Assembly: GCA_043731705.1 (NCBI GenBank)
Contig: JAYTIQ010000008.1
Coordinates: 1-15,558, forward strand
Source of the DNA: Rugosibacter sp043731705
GTDB lineage: Bacteria > Pseudomonadota > Gammaproteobacteria > Burkholderiales > Rhodocyclaceae
Direction of reading: 5' to 3'
DNA: 15,558 nucleotides
In this document: one piece after another, positions 7,139-14,310 of the stretch
Numbering within the stretch: the stretch's first letter is position 1
Layout: each line of letters begins with the position of its first letter
Made by a program: the position numbers and the translations under genes
The notes under the pieces: model-generated
What the model was told of the DNA's origin: nothing
The model's database searches: none
The model's input: the letters and a program-made list of their open reading frames with translations, nothing else

Positions 7139-7591
7139 TTATTTGACGGGCATCGACTCCATTGCCTGATCGTGCTGCATCATCTGCTCCATCATCATTT
7201 GCATCATATCCATGCGTTTTTCCATCATTTCATGGCGATTCATCATAGCGTCCTTCGTCATGCCGCCTTTTTTGTCACCCATTGCCATGCCGCCGGACTG
7301 ATCGCCGCCCATCATCACCGGGCCGCCCATACTACGCATCGTCTTCATGCTTTCCTGCATGGTCTGCATGTGCGCCTGCATCAGCTTTTGGCGCTCCTTC
7401 GGATCGGTCGTCGCCCGAAGCTTTTCCATCTGTTGCTGCATAACTTTCATTTTCTCCTGCATCTGGGGCATCTGCTTATCCATGTCCATGCTCATCATCG
7501 GCTTGTCGTGCGTGTGCTTGTCCTGCGCCGATACGATAGATGCCGACAGGGTAGAGGCAACGATTGCAGCAACTAGGATTAAGGTCTTCAT
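7139..7591 (-). CDS. Methionine-rich exported protein, possible copper/metal binding
   Basis: The protein has 150 residues from the ATG at 7591 (AAGGA about 10 bases upstream). A signal peptide (MKTLILVAAIVASTLSASIV, cleavage near SAQ-DK) precedes a mature part that is extremely rich in Met with some His and Gln (DKPMMSMDMDKQMPQMQEKM; HEMMEKRMDMMQMMMEQMMQ), mostly predicted helical. Such Met/His-rich periplasmic proteins commonly bind Cu(I)/Ag(I). The neighbours, a Gly/Met-rich small membrane protein and a Csp-like Cys-rich protein, fit a copper-handling group. No named family is certain, so the metal role is an inference. The frame is open to 7777, but that extension has no ribosome site and would bury the signal peptide. 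Confidence 0.8.
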   Translation of the reverse strand: MKTLILVAAIVASTLSASIVSAQDKHTHDKPMMSMDMDKQMPQMQEKMKVMQQQMEKLRATTDPKERQKLMQAHMQTMQESMKTMRSMGGPVMMGGDQSGGMAMGDKKGGMTKDAMMNRHEMMEKRMDMMQMMMEQMMQHDQAMESMPVK

Positions 7592-7688
7592 GATGGTCTT
7601 TCCTTCTTTAGGGTTGAATGAAATAAAATTGCTGTTATTGGCGACGGACAGCGCCAATGCGAACGGTAATGACAAGGCAATAATCCGT

Positions 7689-7925
7689 TCACTTTTTCTT
7701 TTGGCTGACGATCCATGCCACGAAGCCAACCACCACGATGGCAACCAGGATAGGCAACCACATCTGGCCATAGCCACTCATCCAGCCGAAACTATAGCCG
7801 CCCATCATGCCGGAGCCGGTCCCGTAAGCACCTTACGGTGCCTCGGCCAATGCGCTTGTTGCCACTATCGCTCCGCCTGTCAATACAGCAGCGCTCAAGG
7901 TCTTTCGAAGATTCATGCATTTCAT
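7689..7925 (-). pseudogene. Small signal-peptide/membrane protein interrupted by an in-frame TAA
   Basis: A 79-codon frame starts at ATG 7925 (GGAG 7 bases upstream; a second ATG is at 7916). It encodes a signal peptide (MNLRKTLSAAVLTGGAIVA, then ALAEAP), then TAA (7835-7833). In the same frame it continues GAYGTGSGMMGGYSFGWMSG, a transmembrane segment (LPILVAIVVVGFVAWIV), SQKKK and TGA. Both halves look like one protein. The stop sits inside a perfect 7-bp inverted repeat (CCGTAAG-CAC-CTTACGG on the plus strand). It lies 97 bases upstream of the Met-rich gene and may share its transcript. It is most simply a nonsense-inactivated gene; a truncated exported peptide plus reinitiation at the downstream ATG-ATG is possible. 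Confidence 0.7.
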
Positions 7926-8051
7926 GGTTGAACTCCATCCAGAGTTGAATAAATGTATGTTTCCGTTATTGATCACAAAACTCGCCAGTGCAATCCGCAT
8001 GACCAATTGCAAGAATACTTATAGGCTAGATGCAAACTTTTTCACTCACTA

Positions 8052-8071
8052 TCTGTGCGCTACCGTAAAAA
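8052..8071. promoter_or_regulatory. Copy A of the CGCACAGA palindrome family (degenerate)
   Basis: On the minus strand this reads TTTTTACGGTAGCGCACAGA. It shares the half-site CGCACAGA and the central CGG-x-A with copies at 8576-8599 and 15381-15402, but its left half is degraded. It lies about 130 bases upstream of the interrupted membrane protein gene (7925). Confidence 0.35.
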
Positions 8072-8132
8072 GTACTCTTATGGCCTGTTGTTGCGCCAAG
8101 TTCGCAACCTGAACGCTTTGAATTTACTCTGA

Positions 8133-8462
8133 TTAGTCGGCCATTTTGCGGCAGGCATCAGCGCAACGACGGCACGCCTCAGCGCAGCTTTTGCAGTGAT
8201 CCATTTCATGCGCGCCGCATTGTTTCGCGCACCAGTCGCAGATGTCTGCGCACAGCTTGCAGGTCTGCTTGGCGAACGGACTGTTGCGGGCGATTGCATC
8301 GCTGCACAACCGGCAGATTGCCGCACACTCGATACAGCAGGCCGGACACTCATTTTTGCTTTCTTTGCCCACCATGTGCGCAAAGCAATTGCCGCAATCG
8401 GTCGCACACACATCACAGGTGTCGATGCAGTCTTTGGCATCTTGGTCCAGATGATGACTCAT
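8133..8462 (-). CDS. Csp-like (DUF326) Cys-rich four-helix bundle copper-binding protein
   Basis: The protein has 109 residues from the ATG at 8462, chosen because GGAG lies about 8 bases upstream. It contains 21 cysteines in four clusters, each on a predicted helix: DCIDTCDVCATDCGNC, ECPACCIECAAICRLC, TCKLCADICDWCAKQC and HCKSCAEACRRCADAC. This spacing is that of the DUF326/copper storage protein family, in which Cys line the inside of a four-helix bundle and hold many Cu(I) ions. There is no signal peptide, so it resembles cytosolic Csp3 rather than exported Csp1. It probably buffers or stores copper in the cytoplasm. A strong palindrome lies about 115 bases upstream. Confidence 0.9.
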   Translation of the reverse strand: MSHHLDQDAKDCIDTCDVCATDCGNCFAHMVGKESKNECPACCIECAAICRLCSDAIARNSPFAKQTCKLCADICDWCAKQCGAHEMDHCKSCAEACRRCADACRKMAD

Positions 8463-8575
8463 GTTGAATCTCCTCATGGTTGATTAAGAATCACGGCTAA
8501 TTGCCACAGGCAGTAATAATCTTCGTACCTCATTTCTTTTGGCCGTGAAGTTGATTATCCCCTTCCTCAATATAG

Positions 8576-8599
8576 TCTCTGTGCGGTAAAGCACAGAGA
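8576..8599. promoter_or_regulatory. Copy B of the CGCACAGA palindrome family
   Basis: TCTCTGTGC-GGTAAA-GCACAGAGA is a perfect 9-bp inverted repeat with a 6-base centre. It lies about 115 bases upstream of the Csp start codon. It has no T-run, so an operator is more likely than a terminator. The half-site recurs at 8052-8071 and 15381-15402. Confidence 0.5.
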
Positions 8600-8812
8600 A
8601 GGCACCTGTCGCCGCCATCCCAATGGAACGCTAATTTAATCCTCCTGGAAGCCATGAGAACTGTTTAGCAGTTGATAAACAAGGCGGCCATATAGGAACT
8701 TTCTATGCCCATCGATAGCGGCGCAGTGAAGTACACCACGTGCACGCTACAACGTGCTCAGAAATATGGACGAAAGATAATAGCCAGATCGCAATCTTTG
8801 TCTGTCGACTTA

Positions 8813-8888
8813 CTGATTTATGTGTAAATCAGCGCTTCCCTAGAAGCGACTCGGCCTACAGGCTGCACCAACTCCGGAGAGTCTCTCC
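8813..8888. repeat. Cluster of consecutive hairpins
   Basis: CTGATTTA-TGTG-TAAATCAG (8813-8832) is followed without a gap by CGCTTC-CCTA-GAAGCG (8833-8848), then a short GCCT-AC-AGGC, then GGAGAG-T-CTCTCC (8876-8888). Perfect back-to-back stems suggest a structured RNA, a REP/MITE-like element or an insertion-sequence end. No transposase or second copy is visible in the window. Confidence 0.45.
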
Positions 8889-9047
8889 TTTGAGTGATCC
8901 ATCTCAACCAACCTAGCTTTTGCTCGCCGGGCTGATTTTTACAAGCGGCGACAGGGGCCAGCGTTAAAGCGGTGCATCGCAAAAACTTGTGGCGGTTCAT
9001 TTGGTTTCTCGCCACTCAAGAATATCGGCCAACGCCCGGGGCCTCTC

Positions 9048-9140
9048 GGCGTCACACCTTGAGGCTCGCGCAGACCCGCACAGAAGTATCCGGGCTCCCT
9101 TGCCCAAAGTATGCACCTCCGATGGCTAACCAACTGCAAC
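9048..9140 (-). pseudogene. DUF302 3'-end relic (copy 2 of 2)
   Basis: This sequence aligns closely with the end of the DUF302 gene (6602-6694), including the region encoding LQLVDKPEIHALGK and LLQRVCTSLKA. At least two single-base deletions break the frame. It lies immediately downstream of the GGDEF-EAL gene, and no upstream DUF302 part remains. Confidence 0.72.
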
Positions 9141-9151
9141 AGTTTTAGTAC

Positions 9152-10816
9152 TCAACCGTCGCCATGTATCTCGCCAATCCCGGTAACGAGCAACAGCGCA
9201 AAGTTCTCGGCAGACAAGGGGTGACTGAACAAAAAGCCTTGCCCTTCTTCGCATTGCTGTGCGAGGAGAAACTCGAGCTGCTCGTGTGTCTCCACTCCCT
9301 CGGCAATGATCCGCTGCTTGAGGTTTCCCCCCATGCCGATTATCGTGCGGACGATGATTGCATCATCTGCGTTGACAGCAATGTTGCGCACAAAGGATTG
9401 GTCGATCTTCAGGGTGTCAATCGGGAAGTGTTTCAGATAACTCAAGCTCGAATAGCCCGTACCGAAGTGATCAATGGCAAGCCGCACCCCCATAGCTTTG
9501 AGTGCTTCAAGCACCAGCGCCGACTCGTCGGCGTCATGCATGAGGACACTTTCGGTCAGCTCCAGTTCGAGATAACGCGGTGCCAGGTCGGTCTCCTTCA
9601 GGATAAGGGCTACGCCCTCCAGAAAACTTTTGTCCTTGAACTCCACCGCAGAAATGTTGACTGCTACATGCACCGCACGCAAGCCAGAATCCAGCCAGGC
9701 CTGGACTTGCTTGCAGGCTTCGTGCAACACCCAGCGGCCAATCGGCAGGATCAGGCCACAGTCTTCAGCAATAGGCAAAAACTGCGCTGGCAGCAGCAAC
9801 CCTCGTTCCGGATGCTGCCAGCGAATAAGCGCCTCGACACCGACAATCGTGCCGCTTTGAAGATTTATTTTCGGCTGGTAGTGCAACACAAATTCCTGTT
9901 GTTCCAGCGCCCGACGCAGGCCAGCTTCAATGGACTGCCGCTGGACGGCTCGAGCATTCATGCTCTGCTCGAAGAATTTGTAATTATTGCGTCCGTTTTC
10001 CTTGGCAGAGTACATCGCCGTGTCCGCATTCTTGATCAGTGTTTCTGCATCCTGACCATCGCCGGGGTAGATGCTGATACCGATACTCGCGCCGATATGC
10101 AGATCGTGCTCGTCGATGCGGTGCGGCAGCGCCAGCGCCGCGAGCATCTTTTGCGCAGAGAGCGCCGCGTCTTCTGCGCGCTCGATATAGGGCAGCAGCA
10201 GCACGAACTCATCCCCGCCCTGGCGACTGACAGTGTCGGAGTGACGTACACAATCCACCAGGCGTTGCGCAGCCGACTGCAGCAGTTGGTCGCCCACCGC
10301 ATGCCCCAGGGAGTCGTTGATGTGTTTGAATTGATCCAGGTCCAGAAACATCACCGCAAGTTGCCTGCCTTGACGGCGGGCCAACTCAATCGCCTGGCCA
10401 AGCCGGTCTTGCAGAAGTACTCGATTAGGCAAATCGGTGAGAGCATCGTGCTGAACCATATGCTCCAGCTGAACTTTGGCGGTCTGGACTTGCTCAGCCA
10501 GCTTATGCGCTTCAATGGTAGCGGTGACCAGGTGTGCATTCGCTTCCTGCAATATAACGATGCGGCCGTCGGACGTTGCCTGCAGCGTCTCTGCCGCGTG
10601 AATTTCCCGCGCGTGCAAAGTAGCTGCTACTTCGCGTTCATGCGCGGCATCTTCTCGCGCCGTGACCGATTTCTCGCGTCTCAGGACGGCCGCTTTATCG
10701 TCAATGACAGTGTTTTTTCTGCGCGTGATATCTTTTTTGAGAATAGCGGGCAAGCTGTCTTTGGGTTGCCTTGGGTCACCGGTATCCGAAGCGCCATTCT
10801 TGTCATTTCTGTTCAT
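9152..10816 (-). CDS. GGDEF-EAL cyclic-di-GMP protein with coiled-coil N-terminus
   Basis: The protein has 554 residues from the ATG at 10816, chosen for the strong GGAGG 5 bases upstream; the start lies inside the end of the kinase gene (14-nt overlap). Residues 1-120 are a hydrophilic, coiled-coil-rich module homologous to the kinase N-terminus. The GGDEF domain (about 122-285) has an intact GGDEF at 200-204 and an RxxD inhibitory site (RHSD, 191-194), so diguanylate cyclase activity is expected. The EAL domain (about 295-545) keeps EAL (328-330), N387, the ELTES segment, K470 and EGVE, but the usual DDFGTG reads DHFGTG (H450), which could weaken phosphodiesterase activity. There is no sensor or membrane domain, so it is predicted cytoplasmic. 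It is the last gene of the KaiC-like operon and probably adjusts cyclic-di-GMP in response to the same input as the kinase. Confidence 0.93.
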   Translation of the reverse strand: MNRNDKNGASDTGDPRQPKDSLPAILKKDITRRKNTVIDDKAAVLRREKSVTAREDAAHEREVAATLHAREIHAAETLQATSDGRIVILQEANAHLVTATIEAHKLAEQVQTAKVQLEHMVQHDALTDLPNRVLLQDRLGQAIELARRQGRQLAVMFLDLDQFKHINDSLGHAVGDQLLQSAAQRLVDCVRHSDTVSRQGGDEFVLLLPYIERAEDAALSAQKMLAALALPHRIDEHDLHIGASIGISIYPGDGQDAETLIKNADTAMYSAKENGRNNYKFFEQSMNARAVQRQSIEAGLRRALEQQEFVLHYQPKINLQSGTIVGVEALIRWQHPERGLLLPAQFLPIAEDCGLILPIGRWVLHEACKQVQAWLDSGLRAVHVAVNISAVEFKDKSFLEGVALILKETDLAPRYLELELTESVLMHDADESALVLEALKAMGVRLAIDHFGTGYSSLSYLKHFPIDTLKIDQSFVRNIAVNADDAIIVRTIIGMGGNLKQRIIAEGVETHEQLEFLLAQQCEEGQGFLFSHPLSAENFALLLVTGIGEIHGDG

Positions 10817-12416
10817 TATCGCCTCCATCCTCACGGCGGCCCTGGAATTGCGCCGTCCCTCCTGTTTCCGCGAATTCCAGCGCTCTGTCCAGCGCCGCCA
10901 TGAACTCATTTATTTTGATCGGCTTAGTGAGATAGCGGAAGAATCCAGCCTCCAGACCTTTCTCGATATCACGTGGCATGGCATTGGCGCTGAGGGCAAG
11001 GACGGGAATGTTCGCCGTTGCCGGAGCGTCGCGCAGAATTTTTAGCGCTTGAATTCCGCTGATGCCAGGCAGATTGATGTCCATCAAGATCACATCCGGG
11101 AGATGGGCGCGCGCAAGCGTTATGCCGAGGCAGCCATCGCGCGCGCTCAACATGCGTACATGTGGACGGCTCTCAATGATTTGCTCGACCAGCATCAGGT
11201 TGGCCGGATTGTCTTCCACATAGAGCAGGGTGCGCATCGCTGCATTTTCCTGAGCTTGCGGCGCAGATTCTGCGGGCATGACATGTCCAGCGGCAAGTCG
11301 TGGCGTAACGTCCCGGATCAGTTCGATCCAGAATTCGCTGCCCATTCTGATGGTGCTTTTCACGCCGATGGCGCCGCCCATAAGTTCGACCAGTTGCTTG
11401 GTGACTACCAGGCCGAGACCCGTCCCCTCCTCGACGCCGGCCTCTTGCCCGAGACGATTGAAGGGCTGAAATAGCTGCACCAGCTTTTCTGGCGGCAATC
11501 CCGCACCGTTGTCCTTGACACTTATGCGAATACGTTCCGGGGTAGGCACGGTGCACTCCACCACGACCGTTCCCTGCGCGCGGTTGTATTTGATGGCATT
11601 GGTCAGCAGGTTGATCAGAACCTGCTTGACGCGGGTTCGATCGGCATAAGCAACCCAGGTGCTGTCGAAGGGGAGAAAGTCGAGCTGGATGCCGCGTTGC
11701 TGCGCCTGCGGTTCGATCATGGCCCGGCATTCGTGCATGATGTCGACCAGCGGCACCGGTTCTCGCGCCAGCGGTAACTTGCCGGACTCGATCACTGCGA
11801 GATCGAGGATTTGGTTAATCAGGTCCAGCAGATACCATCCTGATTTGATTATCTGTTGGAGCCTTGTATTCTGGGTGCTTGTTAGCGACGGCGACCCGGC
11901 CTCCAATAACTGGGCGAAGCCGAGAATGGCATTGAGCGGGGTGCGCAATTCATGGCTCATGCCGGAAAGAAAATTTGATTTGGCAAGGTTGGCATTTTCC
12001 GCCTCAAACTTGGCACTCTCCAACAGAACTTTTGCCATTTCGACTTGTTCGGTCAGTTTTTGTGCCTCAATTGCAGTGACGACAAGGACCGCGTTCGCTT
12101 GCTGCAGCAACGTCATATGATCATCGGACGCGGCTTGTGTCGCCTTTGCCACGCAAATTTCCCGTTCGCGCAAGGTGGCAGCCCCTTCACGCAGCTGTAT
12201 GGCGTCTTCACGAAAATGCGCGACATCTTCACGTAACTGTGCAGCATTTTCGCGTGCAGTAAGCCCTGGAGCGGCCACTTCATTACCAATGACAGCGTTT
12301 TCCCTGCTTCGCTTATCGGGTCTGCGGGCAACGCGCGCGCTGACTTTGCCTTGGCTAGTCATATCCGGGTGGCCTGGGTCATCGATATTGGAAGCACTGT
12401 AATCATTTCTCTTCAT
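10803..12416 (-). CDS. Hybrid histidine kinase with receiver domain
   Basis: The protein has 537 residues from the ATG at 12416. The frame is open to 12659, but that part overlaps KaiC and is not protein-like. Residues 1-134 are a coiled-coil module shared with the GGDEF-EAL protein, including heptads LREDVAH-FREDAIQ-LREGAAT. HisKA follows with the phospho-accepting H155 (MSHELRTPLN). The ATPase domain has N273 (LLTNAIKYN), D302 (KDNGAG) and the GTGLGL box (331-336). A C-terminal receiver (about 395-515) has E401/D402, the phospho-acceptor D446 (ILMDINLPG) and K498. All catalytic residues are present. No transmembrane or PAS domain is seen, so the signal must be cytoplasmic or come from a partner. 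The Shine-Dalgarno is weak; 27 bases separate it from KaiC, so coupling is likely. No separate DNA-binding regulator is encoded nearby. Confidence 0.93.
   Translation of the reverse strand: MKRNDYSASNIDDPGHPDMTSQGKVSARVARRPDKRSRENAVIGNEVAAPGLTARENAAQLREDVAHFREDAIQLREGAATLREREICVAKATQAASDDHMTLLQQANAVLVVTAIEAQKLTEQVEMAKVLLESAKFEAENANLAKSNFLSGMSHELRTPLNAILGFAQLLEAGSPSLTSTQNTRLQQIIKSGWYLLDLINQILDLAVIESGKLPLAREPVPLVDIMHECRAMIEPQAQQRGIQLDFLPFDSTWVAYADRTRVKQVLINLLTNAIKYNRAQGTVVVECTVPTPERIRISVKDNGAGLPPEKLVQLFQPFNRLGQEAGVEEGTGLGLVVTKQLVELMGGAIGVKSTIRMGSEFWIELIRDVTPRLAAGHVMPAESAPQAQENAAMRTLLYVEDNPANLMLVEQIIESRPHVRMLSARDGCLGITLARAHLPDVILMDINLPGISGIQALKILRDAPATANIPVLALSANAMPRDIEKGLEAGFFRYLTKPIKINEFMAALDRALEFAETGGTAQFQGRREDGGDNEQK
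12187..12257 (-). repeat. 21-base tandem repeats coding for coiled-coil heptads
   Basis: Three 21-base units (12187-12207, 12208-12228, 12229-12249) plus a partial one each begin with TCACG (TCGCG in the partial unit) on the plus strand. They encode the seven-residue units of the kinase coiled coil. The homologous region of the GGDEF-EAL protein is 14 residues, exactly two units, shorter. Confidence 0.65.
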
Positions 12417-12444
12417 TACCGTCTCTGTCGCCTGGCCGTTCGGG

Positions 12445-13911
12445 CTATGAACTGACCGCAGGCCGGCCCGACATGATTCCGGCATATCCAGACAAGGTTT
12501 CGCCAATCGTGATGCCATCGTCGGTGATGTCAAACAAACGAATGTCCTTGCTGTGTTGGCTACCACGTACCTTGACGATCGACAGGACGCGTTTGAACTG
12601 GCCCGCGATTTCGATATAGCGCTGCACGATAATGGCATCAGCAAGAAAAGCACTGCCAAACGGACTGAAGCGCAAATCGGTATAGCGGTCTTCCAGTTCC
12701 GAGGTCATCAGTATGGTCACACCCATGCTCGTCAGCTCGGCAACCATCCTGTACAGCGATCCGCGAAAATCTTCCTGAAACTCGGGCGCCAGCGCCAACT
12801 CAAACCCGGACAAGGAGTCGATGACGACACGTTTTGCCTGCATGCGATTAATCATTTCAATCAGATCATGCAAGGTTTCATCAATCGACAAATCCAGCGA
12901 ACGCGTGTTGATTACCCCCACGTGTCCAGCCTGAACCAGCGCATACAGCTTATTGTTCAGCAATTGGCTGGGACTTTTCTCAAACGCCGCAATCACGCCG
13001 GCCTCGCCGCAGCGTACGCCCTCGGCGAGGAATTCCGTCGCCAATATGGTTTTCCCCGAACCGGAGGGTCCGACCACGAGCAGCGAATAGCCCACCGGCA
13101 AGCCACCGCCCAGCATGTCATCCAGGCCAGGTATCCCCATGGACGCACGCCTGTCTCCCGTGGATAGCTTGATAGCCGCCTCAACCGCTTCGCCCGGCTG
13201 GACAATCGCGCGCGGGAAAACCCGAATGCCTGCATCACTGATACGGAAGGTATGCAAACCGGGCGCCTGGGCCTGCCCCCGCATTTTGACCACCTGCATT
13301 TTGCGCACCATCGAATTGCGGTGCAAATTTTGCGACAACCACAGGATGCCATCCGCCACGGTAAAGACCGGGCTGGACTCTGCTTCCGGCAGCAAATATT
13401 CACCGATCAAAAAGGTAGTGGCCTGCCAACTGGTCATTTGCGTCCCCAATTGCTGCACGAACCGCTGCAGATCAGACGCTCCCTGCCCACTCTCCTTCTC
13501 CTTCGCTGTCTGCATGACTGATCGAAATGAATCAACAAATACGAAGCTGGGTGAATAGTCTTTCACCTCGCCGGCAATGCGTGACAAGACACGGTCAAAA
13601 TCTCCTTCCAGCAGATCGGCAGACAAGTTGACGAAACGGATCGATTGATTGACCTTATCAATATCGAAAAACGGAAATTGTTGCTGATAACGGAGCATCT
13701 TCAACGCGGGTTCTCCGAGCACCGTAAAGAACAGTGCCCGATTATCCGGGCTAGCCAGCGCGAACATGATCTGATGGGCGAGCGTAGTTTTTCCGCTTCC
13801 CGGCGTGCCCGCAATCAGGTTAAACGAAAATTCCGGCAGCCCGCCACCCAACAGGTTGTCCAAACCGGGTACGCCAGTTTTCAGCCGCTGGATGTTTACC
13901 TTTTTACTCAT
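12445..13911 (-). CDS. Double-domain KaiC-like ATPase
   Basis: The protein has 488 residues from the ATG at 13911, chosen for GGAG 7 bases upstream and the MSKKVNIQRLKTGVPGLD start; the start overlaps the end of the upstream gene by 8 bases. It has two RecA/KaiC domains. Walker A motifs are GTPGSGKT (35-42) and GPSGSGKT (281-288); Walker B strands end at D127 (FVFVD) and D365 (VVID). The paired catalytic glutamates of KaiC are reduced to GE (66-67) and EK (311-312). The Ser-Thr autophosphorylation pair of cyanobacterial KaiC aligns with Ala421-Phe422, and the long C-terminal tail is absent. No kaiA or kaiB is nearby. It belongs to the RecA-like ATPases implicated in signal transduction (COG0467), probably acting as a hexameric switch for the downstream kinase and GGDEF-EAL protein rather than as a clock. 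Confidence 0.92.
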   Translation of the reverse strand: MSKKVNIQRLKTGVPGLDNLLGGGLPEFSFNLIAGTPGSGKTTLAHQIMFALASPDNRALFFTVLGEPALKMLRYQQQFPFFDIDKVNQSIRFVNLSADLLEGDFDRVLSRIAGEVKDYSPSFVFVDSFRSVMQTAKEKESGQGASDLQRFVQQLGTQMTSWQATTFLIGEYLLPEAESSPVFTVADGILWLSQNLHRNSMVRKMQVVKMRGQAQAPGLHTFRISDAGIRVFPRAIVQPGEAVEAAIKLSTGDRRASMGIPGLDDMLGGGLPVGYSLLVVGPSGSGKTILATEFLAEGVRCGEAGVIAAFEKSPSQLLNNKLYALVQAGHVGVINTRSLDLSIDETLHDLIEMINRMQAKRVVIDSLSGFELALAPEFQEDFRGSLYRMVAELTSMGVTILMTSELEDRYTDLRFSPFGSAFLADAIIVQRYIEIAGQFKRVLSIVKVRGSQHSKDIRLFDITDDGITIGETLSGYAGIMSGRPAVSS

Positions 13912-14310
13912 TTTCGAACTCCTTGTCGGCCCTTCCCGAAGCATCATTGCCCCAGGCCGAACGTAAAATACTGGTCGTTAACTCTTCGCCAATTAATGTA
14001 GCGAGGATGTCGGTGAAAGTGATCAGCAGCAGATAGTTTGCTTCGCTGGCAAGCGCCGGCGTTTGGCCTTCGAGACTTGCCTTTAACTGCGTGAACCGGT
14101 GATCAGCCTGCGGGGGGGCCAGGGAAAGGTTGACTGGGTAAGAAATAGACTACGTACGTATAAAGAATTGAACCCCCCTTCACCGACGATCGAAATGATC
14201 TGGGTCGTCATCTGCTCCCATAGGTTAATCGCGGCATCCGCAACTTTTTCAGGGTGCTGTGCCATGAGACTTTTAATTATCTGCTGCCGTAGCAACCCAT
14301 TGGTTTCCAT
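13904..14310 (-). pseudogene. Unknown protein upstream of KaiC, frameshifted at a C7 tract
   Basis: The first part (METNGLLRQQIIKSLMAQHP through GEGGFNSLYVRSLFLTQS and TFPW) leaves a protein-like frame at a run of seven C (seven G on the plus strand, 14112-14118). With eight C it continues PPPQADHRFTQLKASLEGQ, then TPALASEANYLLLITFTDIL and ILRSAWGNDASGRADKEF, and stops at TAA 13906-13904, giving about 135 residues, mostly helical. The restored stop overlaps the KaiC start (ATGAGTAA), as expected for a genuine first gene of the operon. I do not recognise a named family. As sequenced, the product would be 75 residues with a wrong tail. The start ATG at 14310 has no clear Shine-Dalgarno. Confidence 0.75.

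Larger units (their letters stand above)
8463..9047. other. Noncoding stretch between Csp gene and DUF302 relic
   Basis: No reading frame here looks like a protein or has a supported start. It holds the palindrome at 8576-8599, which is probably part of the Csp control region, and a run of hairpins at 8813-8888. The remainder shows nothing I recognise. Confidence 0.6.

Noticed and set aside
7118..7576. A striking His-rich plus-strand frame (many HH and HHLHH runs)
   Set aside because: It is the mirror of the Met-rich gene: ATG codons on the minus strand read as CAT (His) on the plus strand. It has no signal peptide or family match.
7833..7835. Selenocysteine or pyrrolysine recoding at the internal stop
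   Set aside because: The codon is TAA, which is not used for either amino acid.
8576..8599. The perfect inverted repeat as a terminator
   Set aside because: Neither strand has a T-run after the stem, and it lies upstream, not downstream, of the nearest gene.
9164..10903. A 579-codon open frame on the plus strand
   Set aside because: It is antisense to the GGDEF-EAL gene, whose domains and active-site motifs are unambiguous; the plus-strand translation has no recognisable domain.
12417..12659. N-terminal extension of the histidine kinase to 618 residues
   Set aside because: The extension overlaps the KaiC gene and is not protein-like, while the start at 12416 (MKRNDYSAS) matches the start of the paralogous module in the GGDEF-EAL protein.
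12445..13911. A circadian clock locus with kaiA/kaiB
   Set aside because: No KaiA- or KaiB-like protein is in the window, and the KaiC-like protein lacks the phosphorylation pair and the C-terminal tail.
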